Below are positions 1-7,598 of a stretch of 64,000 bases of DNA, piece after piece. The stretch's first letter is position 1; each line of letters opens with the position of its first letter. The notes below the pieces were generated by a model. That model was not told the DNA's origin. It worked only from the letters and a program-made list of their open reading frames with translations, and ran no database searches. This stretch comes from Vibrio rumoiensis 1S-45 (GTDB lineage: Bacteria; Pseudomonadota; Gammaproteobacteria; Enterobacterales; Vibrionaceae), in the NCBI RefSeq assembly GCF_000286955.2, contig NZ_AJYK02000024.1, positions 1 through 64,000 of the forward strand, written 5' to 3'. Made by a program: the position numbers and the translations under genes.

Positions 1-135
1 TTTAAATTGTTAAAGAGCTTTCTTCGCTGTTATCTACTTGAGATAACTCGGTCACCGTTTTGGCTTTCCGTTGAAGAGGTGCGCATTATAGGGCAGCTCA
101 GTTCATTAGCAAGCATTTATTTTAATAATTTTAAA
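1..135 (-). promoter_or_regulatory. rRNA operon promoter and boxA leader (operon lies off the left edge)
   Basis: Read on the minus strand, 107-112 is TTGCTA (-35), 85-90 is TATAAT (-10), the spacer is 16 bp, and the -10 is followed directly by a GCGC discriminator, the GC-rich start typical of stringently controlled rRNA promoters. Upstream (113-160) is an A/T-rich UP-element-like stretch. Downstream, bases 1-18 on the minus strand read GCTCTTTAACAATTTAAA, which matches the boxA antitermination sequence that precedes 16S rRNA in enteric and Vibrio rrn leaders. No rRNA sequence is inside the window, so the 16S gene is inferred to begin beyond base 1. Confidence 0.85.
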
Positions 136-278
136 AAAAGACATCAAACGCTTATTTTTCACTCAAAAACGCACTATTTGTTTACTTTTTAAACTAAAAA
201 TCATCGTTAATATACGTTTTTCATCTAACTCGAGACAGGAGATTCTTGTCATTAACGATAAAAATAGATTCTAGTCAG

Positions 279-1160
279 CTAATAACTATATTCCTTGGTT
301 TTTCTAGTTTGAGAAACCATTGTCATTTTCTTTTTAAAGCTTGCTTCCAAGTTTTGTAGAAAACCAGAATTCAACAATGGGTGAACTTTTGCTGAAACCG
401 ATAAAACAATATCGACATTCGGTAATGAAGGCATGTCTTCAATAATTCTCAGACCATCACCAACACTTAACCTCCCCATCGCCCCAACTGCTAAGCCATG
501 TTTAACCAACGCTCTTTGAGCAGAAGCCGTATTACAACATGCTAACAGTTGGAAATTTACTCCTCGCTTGGTTAAACCATCGATGGCAGCAGCGTGGTAT
601 TTACAGTCAGTTTGAAATAAGGCAAGTGGTAGCGGCTCATATTTGGGTATTTGATAACTTGGCGCTGCAATCCAAACGCCTTGATCGCAAGTTAGCCAAT
701 AGCCTTCCTCAGAATTAGGCTGACGAGTTAAAATAGCGGCATCAATTTTACCTTCATCTAGCCATTTCCTTAACGTCATACTGGTTTCACTGTAAATATG
801 AATAGAACAACGTGGATCAGCTTCTTTAATTATCGAAACAATAATGGGTAAAATAATGTCGTTATAATCTTCAGGGCAACCTAAGCGTAATGAACGTTTA
901 CCTTGATTCTGCTTCAATTGGTTAAGAGTATTATCATGTAACGTAATAAGCTGCTTTGCTTGGCCACTCAGTTGTAACCCAGCCTCACTTAGTATGAGGT
1001 TTCGTCCATCCTTCTCAAACAACCCAGCACCGGTTTCCTCTTCAAGCTTTTTCATCTGCGCACTGAATGCCGATTGAGTACGGCATATTTGCTTCGCTGC
1101 TCTCGTAAAACTGCCCGTTTCAACAAAAGCTAAAAAACTTCTTAGTGCATCAATATCCAT
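279..1160 (-). CDS. LysR-family transcriptional regulator (LrhA-like)
   Basis: The 293-residue protein has the usual LysR plan: an N-terminal winged helix (about residues 3-62, with TGSFTRAAKQICRTQSAFSA as helix-turn-helix) followed by a periplasmic-binding-protein-like effector domain from about residue 90. The dense conservation around CRTQSAFS and GRNLILSE, and the motif RLGCPEDY at the start of the effector domain, resemble the LrhA/PecT branch; this is from recalled family features. It is divergent from a glutathione S-transferase gene with 135 bp between them, the classic arrangement for a LysR regulator controlling its neighbour. A pair of inverted octamers lies in that gap. The effector is unknown. 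Confidence 0.9.
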   Translation of the reverse strand: MDIDALRSFLAFVETGSFTRAAKQICRTQSAFSAQMKKLEEETGAGLFEKDGRNLILSEAGLQLSGQAKQLITLHDNTLNQLKQNQGKRSLRLGCPEDYNDIILPIIVSIIKEADPRCSIHIYSETSMTLRKWLDEGKIDAAILTRQPNSEEGYWLTCDQGVWIAAPSYQIPKYEPLPLALFQTDCKYHAAAIDGLTKRGVNFQLLACCNTASAQRALVKHGLAVGAMGRLSVGDGLRIIEDMPSLPNVDIVLSVSAKVHPLLNSGFLQNLEASFKKKMTMVSQTRKTKEYSY

Positions 1161-1215
1161 TTGATTTACTCATTACTTTTATCCATCACAATTTTTGATA
1201 TCTGGTATTAAAACT

Positions 1216-1263
1216 ATCCGTTAGTCACAAAACAAGCAATCCCCTAAACTCCAATTAACGGAT
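1216..1263. promoter_or_regulatory. candidate LysR operator between the regulator and the GST gene
   Basis: Two perfect inverted octamers, ATCCGTTA at 1216-1223 and TAACGGAT at 1256-1263, are separated by 32 bp in the divergent promoter region. Spaced half-sites of this kind suit a LysR tetramer that bends DNA. Binding is inferred. Confidence 0.45.
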
Positions 1264-1295
1264 TAAAATTTTTCATACTCAATAAGGATATCAAT

Positions 1296-1970
1296 ATGCA
1301 TCTATATATAGGAAATCAAAACTACTCAAGTTGGTCGCTTCGTGGCTGGTTGATTTTCGCTCAATACAATCTAGACGTTGAAATTACAAAGTTAAAACTG
1401 TTCACTGATGAGTTCTATCAAACCTTAGAAAACATCACCCCTAGCGCAAAAGTGCCGGCTTTAGTTGACGAAAGGGCAACGGTATGGGATTCGCTAGCGA
1501 TTTTAGAATACGTCAATGAAACGCATCTAAATGGTAAAGCATGGCCGGTGGATCCTATTGAACGTGCAAAAGCTCGCGCCCTTGCTTGTGAAATGCATTC
1601 TGGGTTTAGTTCAGTGCGTAATGAAATGCCAATGAACTGCCGTGCAATTCGTCGAGTTCACTTATCCAATTCAGCTCAAAAGGACGTAGCACGCATTGAT
1701 GAAATTTGGTCACAACAAATGACCTTACACCCTGCTTCCTTTTTATTTGGCGAATGGTCGATTGCCGATGCCATGTACGCGCCTATCGCACTGCGATTTC
1801 AAACCTATCAGATCCCTATGTCGGATAAAGCACGAGAATATCAGTTGAAGATCCTCAATAGCCCAGCAATTCAACGTTGGTTAAGCGAAGCCAGTTTAGA
1901 AACCGATATCGTTATGGAAGACGAGGCTGGAGAGGAAGTGTTAATTATCCCTCAACATCAACCCCAATGA
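1296..1970 (+). CDS. glutathione S-transferase family protein
   Basis: The 224-residue protein has an N-terminal thioredoxin-like GST domain (about residues 1-80), with NYSSWSLRGW as the glutathione-activating Ser/Tyr region, SAKVPALVD as the cis-proline loop and WDSLAILEYV as the following helix. An all-helical C-terminal domain (about 90-215) contains FGEWSIADAMYAPIALRF, the usual N-capping box. The length is normal for the family. It resembles the small cytosolic GSTs of proteobacteria (YfcF and zeta-like types), but the substrate cannot be assigned. It is divergent from the LysR gene, which probably regulates it. The start is ATG 1296, with AAGGAT upstream. Confidence 0.9.
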   Translation: MHLYIGNQNYSSWSLRGWLIFAQYNLDVEITKLKLFTDEFYQTLENITPSAKVPALVDERATVWDSLAILEYVNETHLNGKAWPVDPIERAKARALACEMHSGFSSVRNEMPMNCRAIRRVHLSNSAQKDVARIDEIWSQQMTLHPASFLFGEWSIADAMYAPIALRFQTYQIPMSDKAREYQLKILNSPAIQRWLSEASLETDIVMEDEAGEEVLIIPQHQPQ

Positions 1971-2104
1971 TAACGGCATCCAGTCGCTAATATTCCAATT
2001 CGCAATCCATCAATTCTCCGTCTTGTTTGTAATTAGTTCAGCTGATTTTCAAGATGGGTGCCCTTCGACTAAACCTAATGTTTTGGCGGTGAATTTGTCA
2101 GGAG

Positions 2105-2329
2105 ATGGGGCGATCTTACCCAGAGTATATTTCTGCACCATTAGCGGCTAAAATAAAAAGCCACCAGTTACTTGGTAATATCATTCGATACCAAGTAACT
2201 ATAGAGAACAGCCATGATTGCGAACTAACCGTCGATTTATTGAATCGCTCTTCAGAACGCTTATTGGCAAATGGCCAGCAACTTAACTTACGCTTTAATC
2301 TTAATGAAATTCAACCAGTGAGAGCTTAA
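2105..2329 (+). pseudogene. C-terminal (TOBE-like) remnant of an ABC transporter ATPase
   Basis: Only 74 codons are open. The part from about residue 10 (AAKIKSHQLLGNIIRYQVTI) to the end looks like the beta-rich TOBE domain at the C-terminus of ATPases of the iron, phosphonate and polyamine importer type: a strand, LG, an aromatic, then a GQQLNLRF strand. No Walker A, signature or Walker B motif is present. The overlapping +1 frame is open from about 1978 and reads LSGDGAILP before this frame continues as EYISAPLAAK, so one reading is a frameshift near 2117-2122 in a decayed gene. It ends 2 bp before the HAD phosphatase, so both were probably once the tail of a transport operon. A real small protein is the alternative. 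Confidence 0.45.
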
Positions 2330-2331
2330 CC

Positions 2332-2991
2332 ATGACCAATCCATTGTATGTCTTTGACATGGATGAAACCTTAATTAATGCTGATTGCGCCATGTTGTGG
2401 CATGAATTCTTGGTTGAGCAAGGCATTGTAACTACCTCCGATTTTCTTGAGCAAGATAAAGCCCTAATGGCGCTATACGCTAAGGGGGAAATGGATATGC
2501 AAGATTATCTTAATTTCTCTATTGCGCCATTATCTCAACTCAACATCACACAAGTTGCTGATTTAGCCGATCAATGTGTGGAAGAGAAGATCCTACCTAA
2601 ACTATTTCCGCAAGCCAAAATGTTAATTGAAGCGCTACACCAACAAAAAGTCACCATGTTAATCATTTCCGCATCGGTTTCATTTTTGGTTACAGCGGTC
2701 GCGAAACGTATTGGCATTCAGCATGCCATTGGTATTGATTTAGTCGAACGCAATTGCGGCTACACGCCAAACATATTAGGCACACCAAGTTATCAAGAAG
2801 GAAAAGTGGTTCGGCTACAACAGTGGAACAACAATCAATCTGAATCATTTTCAGAGATCCACTTTTATACCGATTCAATTAATGATCTCGCGTTATGTGA
2901 ACACGCTGATTTTGCCTATTTGGTCAATCCATGTGAACGTTTAGTAAAACAAGCTCAAGGAACACCGTGGCAAATATTGAGCTGGGGCTAA
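2332..2991 (+). CDS. HAD-IB family phosphatase (SerB-like)
   Basis: This 219-residue haloacid-dehalogenase enzyme has motif I FDMDETLI (nucleophile D9, acid/base D11), a helical cap, motif II Ser in IISASVSFL, and the motif III/IV region FYTDSINDLALCEHADF with the Mg-binding Asp residues. This is the subfamily IB layout of phosphoserine-phosphatase-like proteins, and a small phosphorylated metabolite is the likely substrate. The start codon follows the stop of the ABC-ATPase remnant by 2 bp, so it was probably translationally coupled to a transporter now lost. Vibrio genomes often carry such phosphatases beside importers, so phosphonate or phospho-compound salvage is possible, but this is inference. 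Confidence 0.85.
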   Translation: MTNPLYVFDMDETLINADCAMLWHEFLVEQGIVTTSDFLEQDKALMALYAKGEMDMQDYLNFSIAPLSQLNITQVADLADQCVEEKILPKLFPQAKMLIEALHQQKVTMLIISASVSFLVTAVAKRIGIQHAIGIDLVERNCGYTPNILGTPSYQEGKVVRLQQWNNNQSESFSEIHFYTDSINDLALCEHADFAYLVNPCERLVKQAQGTPWQILSWG

Positions 2992-3086
2992 AGTGGTAAA
3001 CAAGCAGCATAAAGTTCTTCTACCCATTATGCTACTTTGTGCTTATTCTTATAGTAAGAAGAACAATCATTAAGTAAGGACGAACT

Positions 3087-3665
3087 ATGCCACCGATTAA
3101 GCACTTAGCTTTACCTGCTGTTCTCACCACACTTCTTGCCGCTTGTGCTAGCACTCAACCTTTAGAAGACCAGTCAGGCACTAACCTAGTTGATACAACT
3201 CAACCAATTTATACATTGGTTAATTTGCATCCAGACCAACAACGTAAGCGTTTATACACGGTCAACTATCAACAAGATGGCTTGATCCCTCGTTGTACTC
3301 AAGTTGACTTACAAGATTACAGCAATAAATCGATCACCTTTAAAGAAACCAAAACTGACACTGTATATACCTTAATTCGTCATAAATCATCACCAGATTT
3401 TGCTAAATACTTACAAGGCTATTTTGGTACAGAATGCACCGCAACTAACAATCTCACACTAAGCAGTCTTGATAAAAAAGGCATAGGTCAAGGCAAAGCA
3501 TTAACGGGCATGACCAAAGAAGGTGTTACGCTTGCGATTGGCTTTCCACCAGAACATACAACACCATCACTCAAAAATAACGAATGGATGTATTGGTCAA
3601 ACCGCTGGAATAAATTCATTGTGATCTTCAATGACAAGGGTTTAGTTGAACGTATTCAAGATTAA
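3087..3665 (+). CDS. putative lipoprotein
   Basis: The 192-residue protein begins with a short signal peptide and a lipobox LLAAC, giving a lipidated Cys at position 20; Ser-Thr at +2/+3 favour outer-membrane sorting by the Lol system. The C-terminal third (GMTKEGVTLAIGFPPEHTTP and NEWMYWSNRWNKFIVIFNDK) resembles the SmpA/OmlA (BamE-like) fold, in which a conserved helix is followed by a W/Y-rich beta hairpin. No function is recognised. GGA precedes ATG 3087 at good spacing. It is convergent with the aminotransferase gene and shares a hairpin with it. Confidence 0.75.
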   Translation: MPPIKHLALPAVLTTLLAACASTQPLEDQSGTNLVDTTQPIYTLVNLHPDQQRKRLYTVNYQQDGLIPRCTQVDLQDYSNKSITFKETKTDTVYTLIRHKSSPDFAKYLQGYFGTECTATNNLTLSSLDKKGIGQGKALTGMTKEGVTLAIGFPPEHTTPSLKNNEWMYWSNRWNKFIVIFNDKGLVERIQD

Positions 3666-3674
3666 ATAAGAAGC

Positions 3675-3706
3675 ATAAAAAAGGCCAAGCACATAACGTC
3701 TTGGCC
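3675..3706 (-). terminator. intrinsic terminator of the aminotransferase gene
   Basis: A GGCCAAG/CTTGGCC stem (3683-3689 with 3700-3706) is followed on the minus strand by a run of T (the A-run at 3675-3682). It closes the gene at 3734-4894 and may also slow transcripts from the lipoprotein gene. Confidence 0.8.
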
Positions 3707-3733
3707 TCCGCTTTCATCCTGAATGAATATTAA

Positions 3734-4894
3734 CTATTTAACACCACACTCAGCTTTAATCACAGTGACTAAACGATCAACCGCTTCTGCTAGTTCTTCA
3801 ACCGTTGCGTTGGTGAAGTTAAGTCGTAAAGCTGGAGTGATTTTTTCACCTTGTTGATAAAACACAGTGCTTGGAACGACCGCCACTTTATTTTTTAATG
3901 CGGCTTTGGCTAAAGCAAAATCATCACACTCAGGGACTGTAACCCAAATAAACATACCGCCTTCTACTTCATTAAACGCGCAGCCTTGTGGTAATTTAGC
4001 GCGAAGTTGTTCGGCAAGGCATTGGTAACGTTCTTGATAAATAGAGCGAAGCGTCGCAATGTGTTGGTCAAAATGTGGATGCCGCAGAAGATCCAATAGC
4101 ACGGCTTGCATTGGCACACTTGAGTGTAAATCTGCACACTGTTTTACTTTGATAAGTGGCGCAATCCATTCATCTTTACCTGTCACCACACCCATACGCA
4201 TACCCGGTGCAGCAATTTTAGAATACGAACGCAGTACCAAAGCTTGATCTGGGCAAAAGCTTGACACCAAAGGCAGCATTTCACCTTTAAAACGTAATTC
4301 ACGATAAGGCACATCTTCTACTAAGGTTACGCCATATTGCTGACATAATTGCGCAACTTTATGACGAACCGCTAAAGACCAAGACACGCCTGTTGGGTTA
4401 TGAAAATCTGGCACTGCGTAGAATAACTTTGGTGCTTGATTGGCAAAACATGCTTCTAATTCTTCAAGGTTTGGACCATCAGCTTGTTGTGACACACTGA
4501 TCACATTCGCTTGAGCTAAACCAAAGACTTGCAGTGCACCTAAATAACTTGGTGCTTCCATTACCACTTTATCGCCTGGATTGACAAAGGCGCGAGCGAT
4601 CAGATCCAACCCTTGTTGAGATCCGGTACACACTAAAGCTTGATGATTTTCAAGTAATTGGTATTGCTCACGAAAGTAATCTAAAAGCGGAGCGAAACCA
4701 GCCGTATGACCATATTGAAACAAGGCTGGACGTTCTGGAAGTGATTTTAGAGATTGTTCCATTAACGCAATTGGGAAAGTATTACCATCTGGCAAACCAC
4801 CCGCTAAAGAAATGACGCCCTCAGCTTGAGCATCACTTAAGATTTCACGAATATAAGAAGGTTGAATTTGTTGCAATGCTTGGGTGAGTTCCAT
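3734..4894 (-). CDS. PLP-dependent class I/II aminotransferase
   Basis: The 386-residue enzyme has the fold-type I aminotransferase motifs: N166 in the NPTG loop, D194 in the EDVPY strand (pyridine nitrogen ligand), and the PLP Schiff-base lysine K226 in SYSKIAAPGMRMG. The start ISLAGGLPDGNTFP is typical of the 2-aminoadipate/LysN and MocR-tail branch rather than of AspC. There is no DNA-binding domain, so it is an enzyme rather than a MocR regulator. The amino acid substrate cannot be told; multi-substrate (aminoadipate, aromatic or branched-chain) activity is known in this branch. It is monocistronic with its own terminator. Confidence 0.88.
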   Translation of the reverse strand: MELTQALQQIQPSYIREILSDAQAEGVISLAGGLPDGNTFPIALMEQSLKSLPERPALFQYGHTAGFAPLLDYFREQYQLLENHQALVCTGSQQGLDLIARAFVNPGDKVVMEAPSYLGALQVFGLAQANVISVSQQADGPNLEELEACFANQAPKLFYAVPDFHNPTGVSWSLAVRHKVAQLCQQYGVTLVEDVPYRELRFKGEMLPLVSSFCPDQALVLRSYSKIAAPGMRMGVVTGKDEWIAPLIKVKQCADLHSSVPMQAVLLDLLRHPHFDQHIATLRSIYQERYQCLAEQLRAKLPQGCAFNEVEGGMFIWVTVPECDDFALAKAALKNKVAVVPSTVFYQQGEKITPALRLNFTNATVEELAEAVDRLVTVIKAECGVK

Positions 4895-5033
4895 TTTCCA
4901 GCTCTGATTATAATTAGATTGCCGCTATTGTACGCCATCTTTCGTTATCGACAATATTAGAGGCTATATTTAGACAACAAAATGATAAATAGCTCACTAC
5001 CTACCACGCCTTCCTCTACGTAATAGTAAGTTG

Positions 5034-5047
5034 TGATCATGCTTGAA
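5034..5047 (+). promoter_or_regulatory. isolated RctB-iteron-like site
   Basis: TGATCATGCTTGAA matches the oriCII iteron consensus of this window (TGATCAT, two bases, TT) at all conserved positions, and is 12/14 identical to the repeat at 56366. It lies about 51 kb from the array in a gene-poor gap. Chance occurrence is possible. Confidence 0.35.
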
Positions 5048-5052
5048 ATCGA

Positions 5053-5075
5053 CATCTTGAAGTGACTTGGGTATA
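5053..5075 (+). repeat. dispersed Vibrio intergenic repeat, copy 1
   Basis: TCTTGAAGTGACTTGGGTATA shares the core TGAAGTnACTTrGGTATA with copies at 29196-29217 (opposite orientation) and 50803-50822. All three lie between genes. This sequence is familiar from Vibrio intergenic regions; its role is not known to me. Confidence 0.5.
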
Positions 5076-5136
5076 CATACTCATCATGAATATGTTAGAA
5101 AAGATCCAATATGGACTCTTACCTTGTTAGATCGTT

Positions 5137-5313
5137 ATGGAATCACAGCATCTGGCTATCAATCTTCGTCTTTTGTGCAGCTATGTAGGCAGCGTTGCAG
5201 AGTGTTGCCGAAAAATTGGTATCAATCGCCAGCAGTTCTCCAAATACCTTAATGGTAATACCCACCCATCGCTACAGAGCATCAACTCGCGTCACTATTT
5301 TGATCGTGCGTGA
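5137..5313 (+). pseudogene. truncated XRE-family helix-turn-helix regulator
   Basis: A 58-codon frame from ATG 5137 to TGA 5311-5313 encodes a recognisable XRE N-terminus: NLRLLCSYVGSVAECCRKIG followed by INRQQFSKYLNGNTHPSLQS, the helix-turn-helix of a family in which this domain is normally followed by a longer sensory or cupin region. Here the frame leaves the family pattern and stops after SLQSINSRHYFDRA, and no continuation is visible in the other frames before 5484. It sits in a 590-bp gap holding no other gene. I interpret it as the relic of a deleted regulator. An intact tiny DNA-binding protein is possible but less likely. Confidence 0.6.
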
Positions 5314-5484
5314 AAAATCATAAGCAACGAAAGTATTCTAACATTGCTACAGATCTCATTTTTTAATTGTCGTATTTTTCAGCACTTGAACATTAGCATT
5401 ATTGTAATACAATAAGATTATATTGAATGCTAAAGATAAAGATCGTCTTTAGTAAAGGCTGACTAACCAAAGAGAACATCACAC

Positions 5485-6240
5485 ATGTCTAATAAAATTG
5501 CTTTTATTTCTGGTGCAACAGGTGGTATCGGTTTCCAAGTAGCGAAACGTCTTGGGCAAGATGGTTACACTGTTGTTCTTAACGGTATTGAAAACGACAA
5601 AGGTGCCGCTTGCGTAGCTGAGCTAAAAGAAGCTGGTATCGAAGCTGAGTATTACGGTTTTGACGTTACCGATGATAAGGCAGTGACTGAAAACATCACG
5701 GCTATCGGTGAGAAATACGGTAAAATTGACGTTGTCGTGAATAATGCCGGTGGCCTTGGTGGCCGTAGCCCAATGGAAGAAATGACAACGGAATTCTACC
5801 GCTTTGTTATGGCGTTAAACCTTGATAGCGCATTTTTTGTTTCTCGCGCTGCAATCCCATATTTAAAGAAAGCAGAAGGTGCTTCTATCATCAACTTTAC
5901 TTCAAATGCGGGTTGGAATGCTGGTGGCCCAGGTGCAGGTATCTACGGTGTGTCTAAAGGCGCTGTTCATACTTTAACTCGCGCATTAGCAAAAGAACTA
6001 GCCCCTGCAGGAATTCGTGTTAACGCTGTATCTCCAGGTACTATCGATACTCCGTTCCACGCTCAAATTAAAGCAACCAAGCCTGAAGTATTTGCAACAT
6101 GGAAAGACAGCATCATGTTAGGTCGCCTCGGTGAGCCAGAGGAAGTTGCATCGGTTATTTCTTTCTTAGCCAGCAAAGATGCATCGTTCATTACAGCAGA
6201 AACCATTCAAATTGGTGGCGGTCAAGCTTTAGGTATCTAA
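5485..6240 (+). CDS. short-chain dehydrogenase/reductase
   Basis: The 251-residue classical SDR has a Rossmann dinucleotide motif SGATGGIG near residue 10, NNAGG near residue 88, a catalytic Ser in NFTSNAG, the YxxxK pair in YGVSKGAVH, and a C-terminal SPGTIDTPF plus GGGQALGI end. The family reduces or oxidises alcohols and ketones with NAD(P)H; acetoacetyl-CoA/3-oxoacyl reductase-like and sugar dehydrogenase members look alike, so the substrate is open. It stands alone between a decayed regulator and soxR. Whether SoxR controls it is unknown; no clear SoxR box was found. Confidence 0.9.
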   Translation: MSNKIAFISGATGGIGFQVAKRLGQDGYTVVLNGIENDKGAACVAELKEAGIEAEYYGFDVTDDKAVTENITAIGEKYGKIDVVVNNAGGLGGRSPMEEMTTEFYRFVMALNLDSAFFVSRAAIPYLKKAEGASIINFTSNAGWNAGGPGAGIYGVSKGAVHTLTRALAKELAPAGIRVNAVSPGTIDTPFHAQIKATKPEVFATWKDSIMLGRLGEPEEVASVISFLASKDASFITAETIQIGGGQALGI

Positions 6241-6288
6241 TATCCAGGTCACTGCTAGCTTAGGAGTACATACTCAGCAAATTAAACA

Positions 6289-6316
6289 AGCCACTCCATT
6301 TTGAGTGGCTCTTTAA
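6289..6316 (+). terminator. probable terminator of the SDR gene
   Basis: The stem AGCCACTC/GAGTGGCT (6289-6296 with 6303-6310) is followed by CTTTAAAT. The T tract is short, so strength is uncertain. Confidence 0.5.
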
Positions 6317-6451
6317 ATATCGATCTTTAATGTGCATTATTCACACACTGCATCTAGCACCCATCACACAAAACCTACCATCAAAAATAGCACTTCGACT
6401 CCGCCTTACGTTAAACTAAGCATCCCAAATAAAATAGGTGGCATCAAATAA

Positions 6452-6886
6452 ATGGATATGAGTGTCGGACAAGTCGCTAAGCGCGCGGGGATCAGTGTTG
6501 CCACCTTGCACTTTTATGAACAGAAAGGGTTAATTTACAGCAGTCGCAATGCCGGAAATCAACGTCGTTACCCTCAACAGATCCTGCGTCGTATTGCCGT
6601 GATTAAAGCTGCACAAAATGTTGGTTTAAGTTTGCAAGAAATTGCACAACAGTTATCTCACCTACCTAAACACCGAGCGCCTAAAAAGGAAGAATGGGAA
6701 GAATTAGCCCAAAGCTGGCAGCATCAATTAGACCAAAAAATTCAAAGCTTGAAAGCACTTCAAACACAGTTAGGCAGCTGTATCAATTGTGGGTGCTTAT
6801 CATTAGAAAGTTGTGCTTTATACAACCCTGAAGATAGAAAGGCTATTTTACAACCCGGAGCTAAACTTTCTGCTGTCTCATCTTAA
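6452..6886 (+). CDS. soxR: redox-sensing MerR-family regulator SoxR
   Basis: The 144-residue protein has a MerR winged helix at the N-terminus (VGQVAKRAGISVATLHFYEQ, then the wing with NAGNQRRYP), a long dimerisation helix (about 80-115), and the SoxR hallmark CINCGCLSLESC near residues 110-121, a CxxCxC(5)C cluster that binds [2Fe-2S]. Oxidation of the cluster by redox-cycling compounds activates transcription of SoxR targets. No soxS neighbour is present; outside the enterics SoxR usually controls oxidoreductases and pumps directly. A hairpin beyond the stop belongs mainly to the next, convergent gene. Confidence 0.95.
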   Translation: MDMSVGQVAKRAGISVATLHFYEQKGLIYSSRNAGNQRRYPQQILRRIAVIKAAQNVGLSLQEIAQQLSHLPKHRAPKKEEWEELAQSWQHQLDQKIQSLKALQTQLGSCINCGCLSLESCALYNPEDRKAILQPGAKLSAVSS

Positions 6887-6894
6887 ATACCATC

Positions 6895-6925
6895 CATAAA
6901 AAAGCCCCGCTATCTTTGCGAGGCT
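6895..6925 (-). terminator. terminator for the ohr gene
   Basis: The stem AGCCCCGC/GCGAGGCT (one mismatch; 6903-6910 with 6918-6925) is followed on the minus strand by a T run (A-run 6897-6903). It lies between the convergent soxR and ohr genes. Confidence 0.6.
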
Positions 6926-7001
6926 GTATTGTCAGGCATCATCTAAGTTGATGAGACAGTAATCAAACTGAGCGCCATAATAAATAAGGCGTGAATTATT
7001 T

Positions 7002-7430
7002 TTAAATAACTGACAACTCAATAGCGATATTACCACGAGTTGCATTTGAATACGGACAAACTTCGTGAGCTTTGTTTACCAATTCTTGAGCCGTTGCTTT
7101 ATCAAGATCGCCAACATTCACTTCCAATTTCACTGCAATACCAAAACCGCCTTCGATTGGACCAATAGACACTTCAGAGTTGATGTGCGTATCTTTTGGT
7201 AAAGCAACTTTTGCTTGCCCAGCAACCAATTTTAATGCGCCAATAAAGCAAGCTGCATAACCTGCAGCAAATAACTGCTCTGGGTTAGTTCCTTGACCGT
7301 CATCACCGCCTAAACCTTTCGGAGTAGAAAGAGCAACATCTAAACGTCCATCATCAGATTTTGCACTACCTTCACGTCCACCAGTTGCCGTCGCTTTAGC
7401 GGTATAAGCTACACTTTGTAATGTTTTCAT
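7002..7430 (-). CDS. ohr: organic hydroperoxide resistance protein Ohr
   Basis: The 142-residue OsmC-superfamily protein carries the two peroxidatic/resolving cysteines of Ohr, one in AAGYAACFIGAL (about residue 61) and one in HEVCPYSNATRGN near the C-terminus. The first motif NPEQLFAAGYAACF is characteristic of Ohr rather than OsmC. It reduces organic hydroperoxides to alcohols in the cytoplasm, with lipoylated proteins as reductant in characterised members. It is divergent from a MarR-family gene across a gap containing two identical palindromes, the standard ohr/ohrR arrangement. Confidence 0.95.
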   Translation of the reverse strand: MKTLQSVAYTAKATATGGREGSAKSDDGRLDVALSTPKGLGGDDGQGTNPEQLFAAGYAACFIGALKLVAGQAKVALPKDTHINSEVSIGPIEGGFGIAVKLEVNVGDLDKATAQELVNKAHEVCPYSNATRGNIAIELSVI

Positions 7431-7459
7431 TTTGAATTCCTAATTGGGTTATAAAATAC

Positions 7460-7516
7460 TTTGCATGCAAAATACTAGATCGAGATAAGATTAATTGCAA
7501 ATATTTTGCATGCAAA
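7460..7516. promoter_or_regulatory. paired OhrR operators in the ohr/ohrR intergenic region
   Basis: The 12-bp palindrome TTTGCATGCAAA occurs twice, at 7460-7471 and 7505-7516, 45 bp apart start to start, in the 168-bp gap between ohr and ohrR. Two identical sites between divergent genes fit OhrR repression of both promoters. OhrR operators in other bacteria are AT-rich palindromes of similar size; this exact sequence is read directly and its function is inferred. Confidence 0.7.
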
Positions 7517-7598
7517 TTAAAATCAACTTCATCACGGCAATGGCGTGATTCAATATTACATAAACGAACATTACGTTATTTATTCAATGAGAATAGTC

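Noticed and set aside
7..192. 61-codon frame on the plus strand
   Set aside because: It overlies the rRNA promoter and leader on the other strand and has no ribosome-binding site.
6241..6451. SoxR box between the SDR gene and soxR
   Set aside because: No sequence close to the CCTCAAGTTAACTTGAGG palindrome was found.
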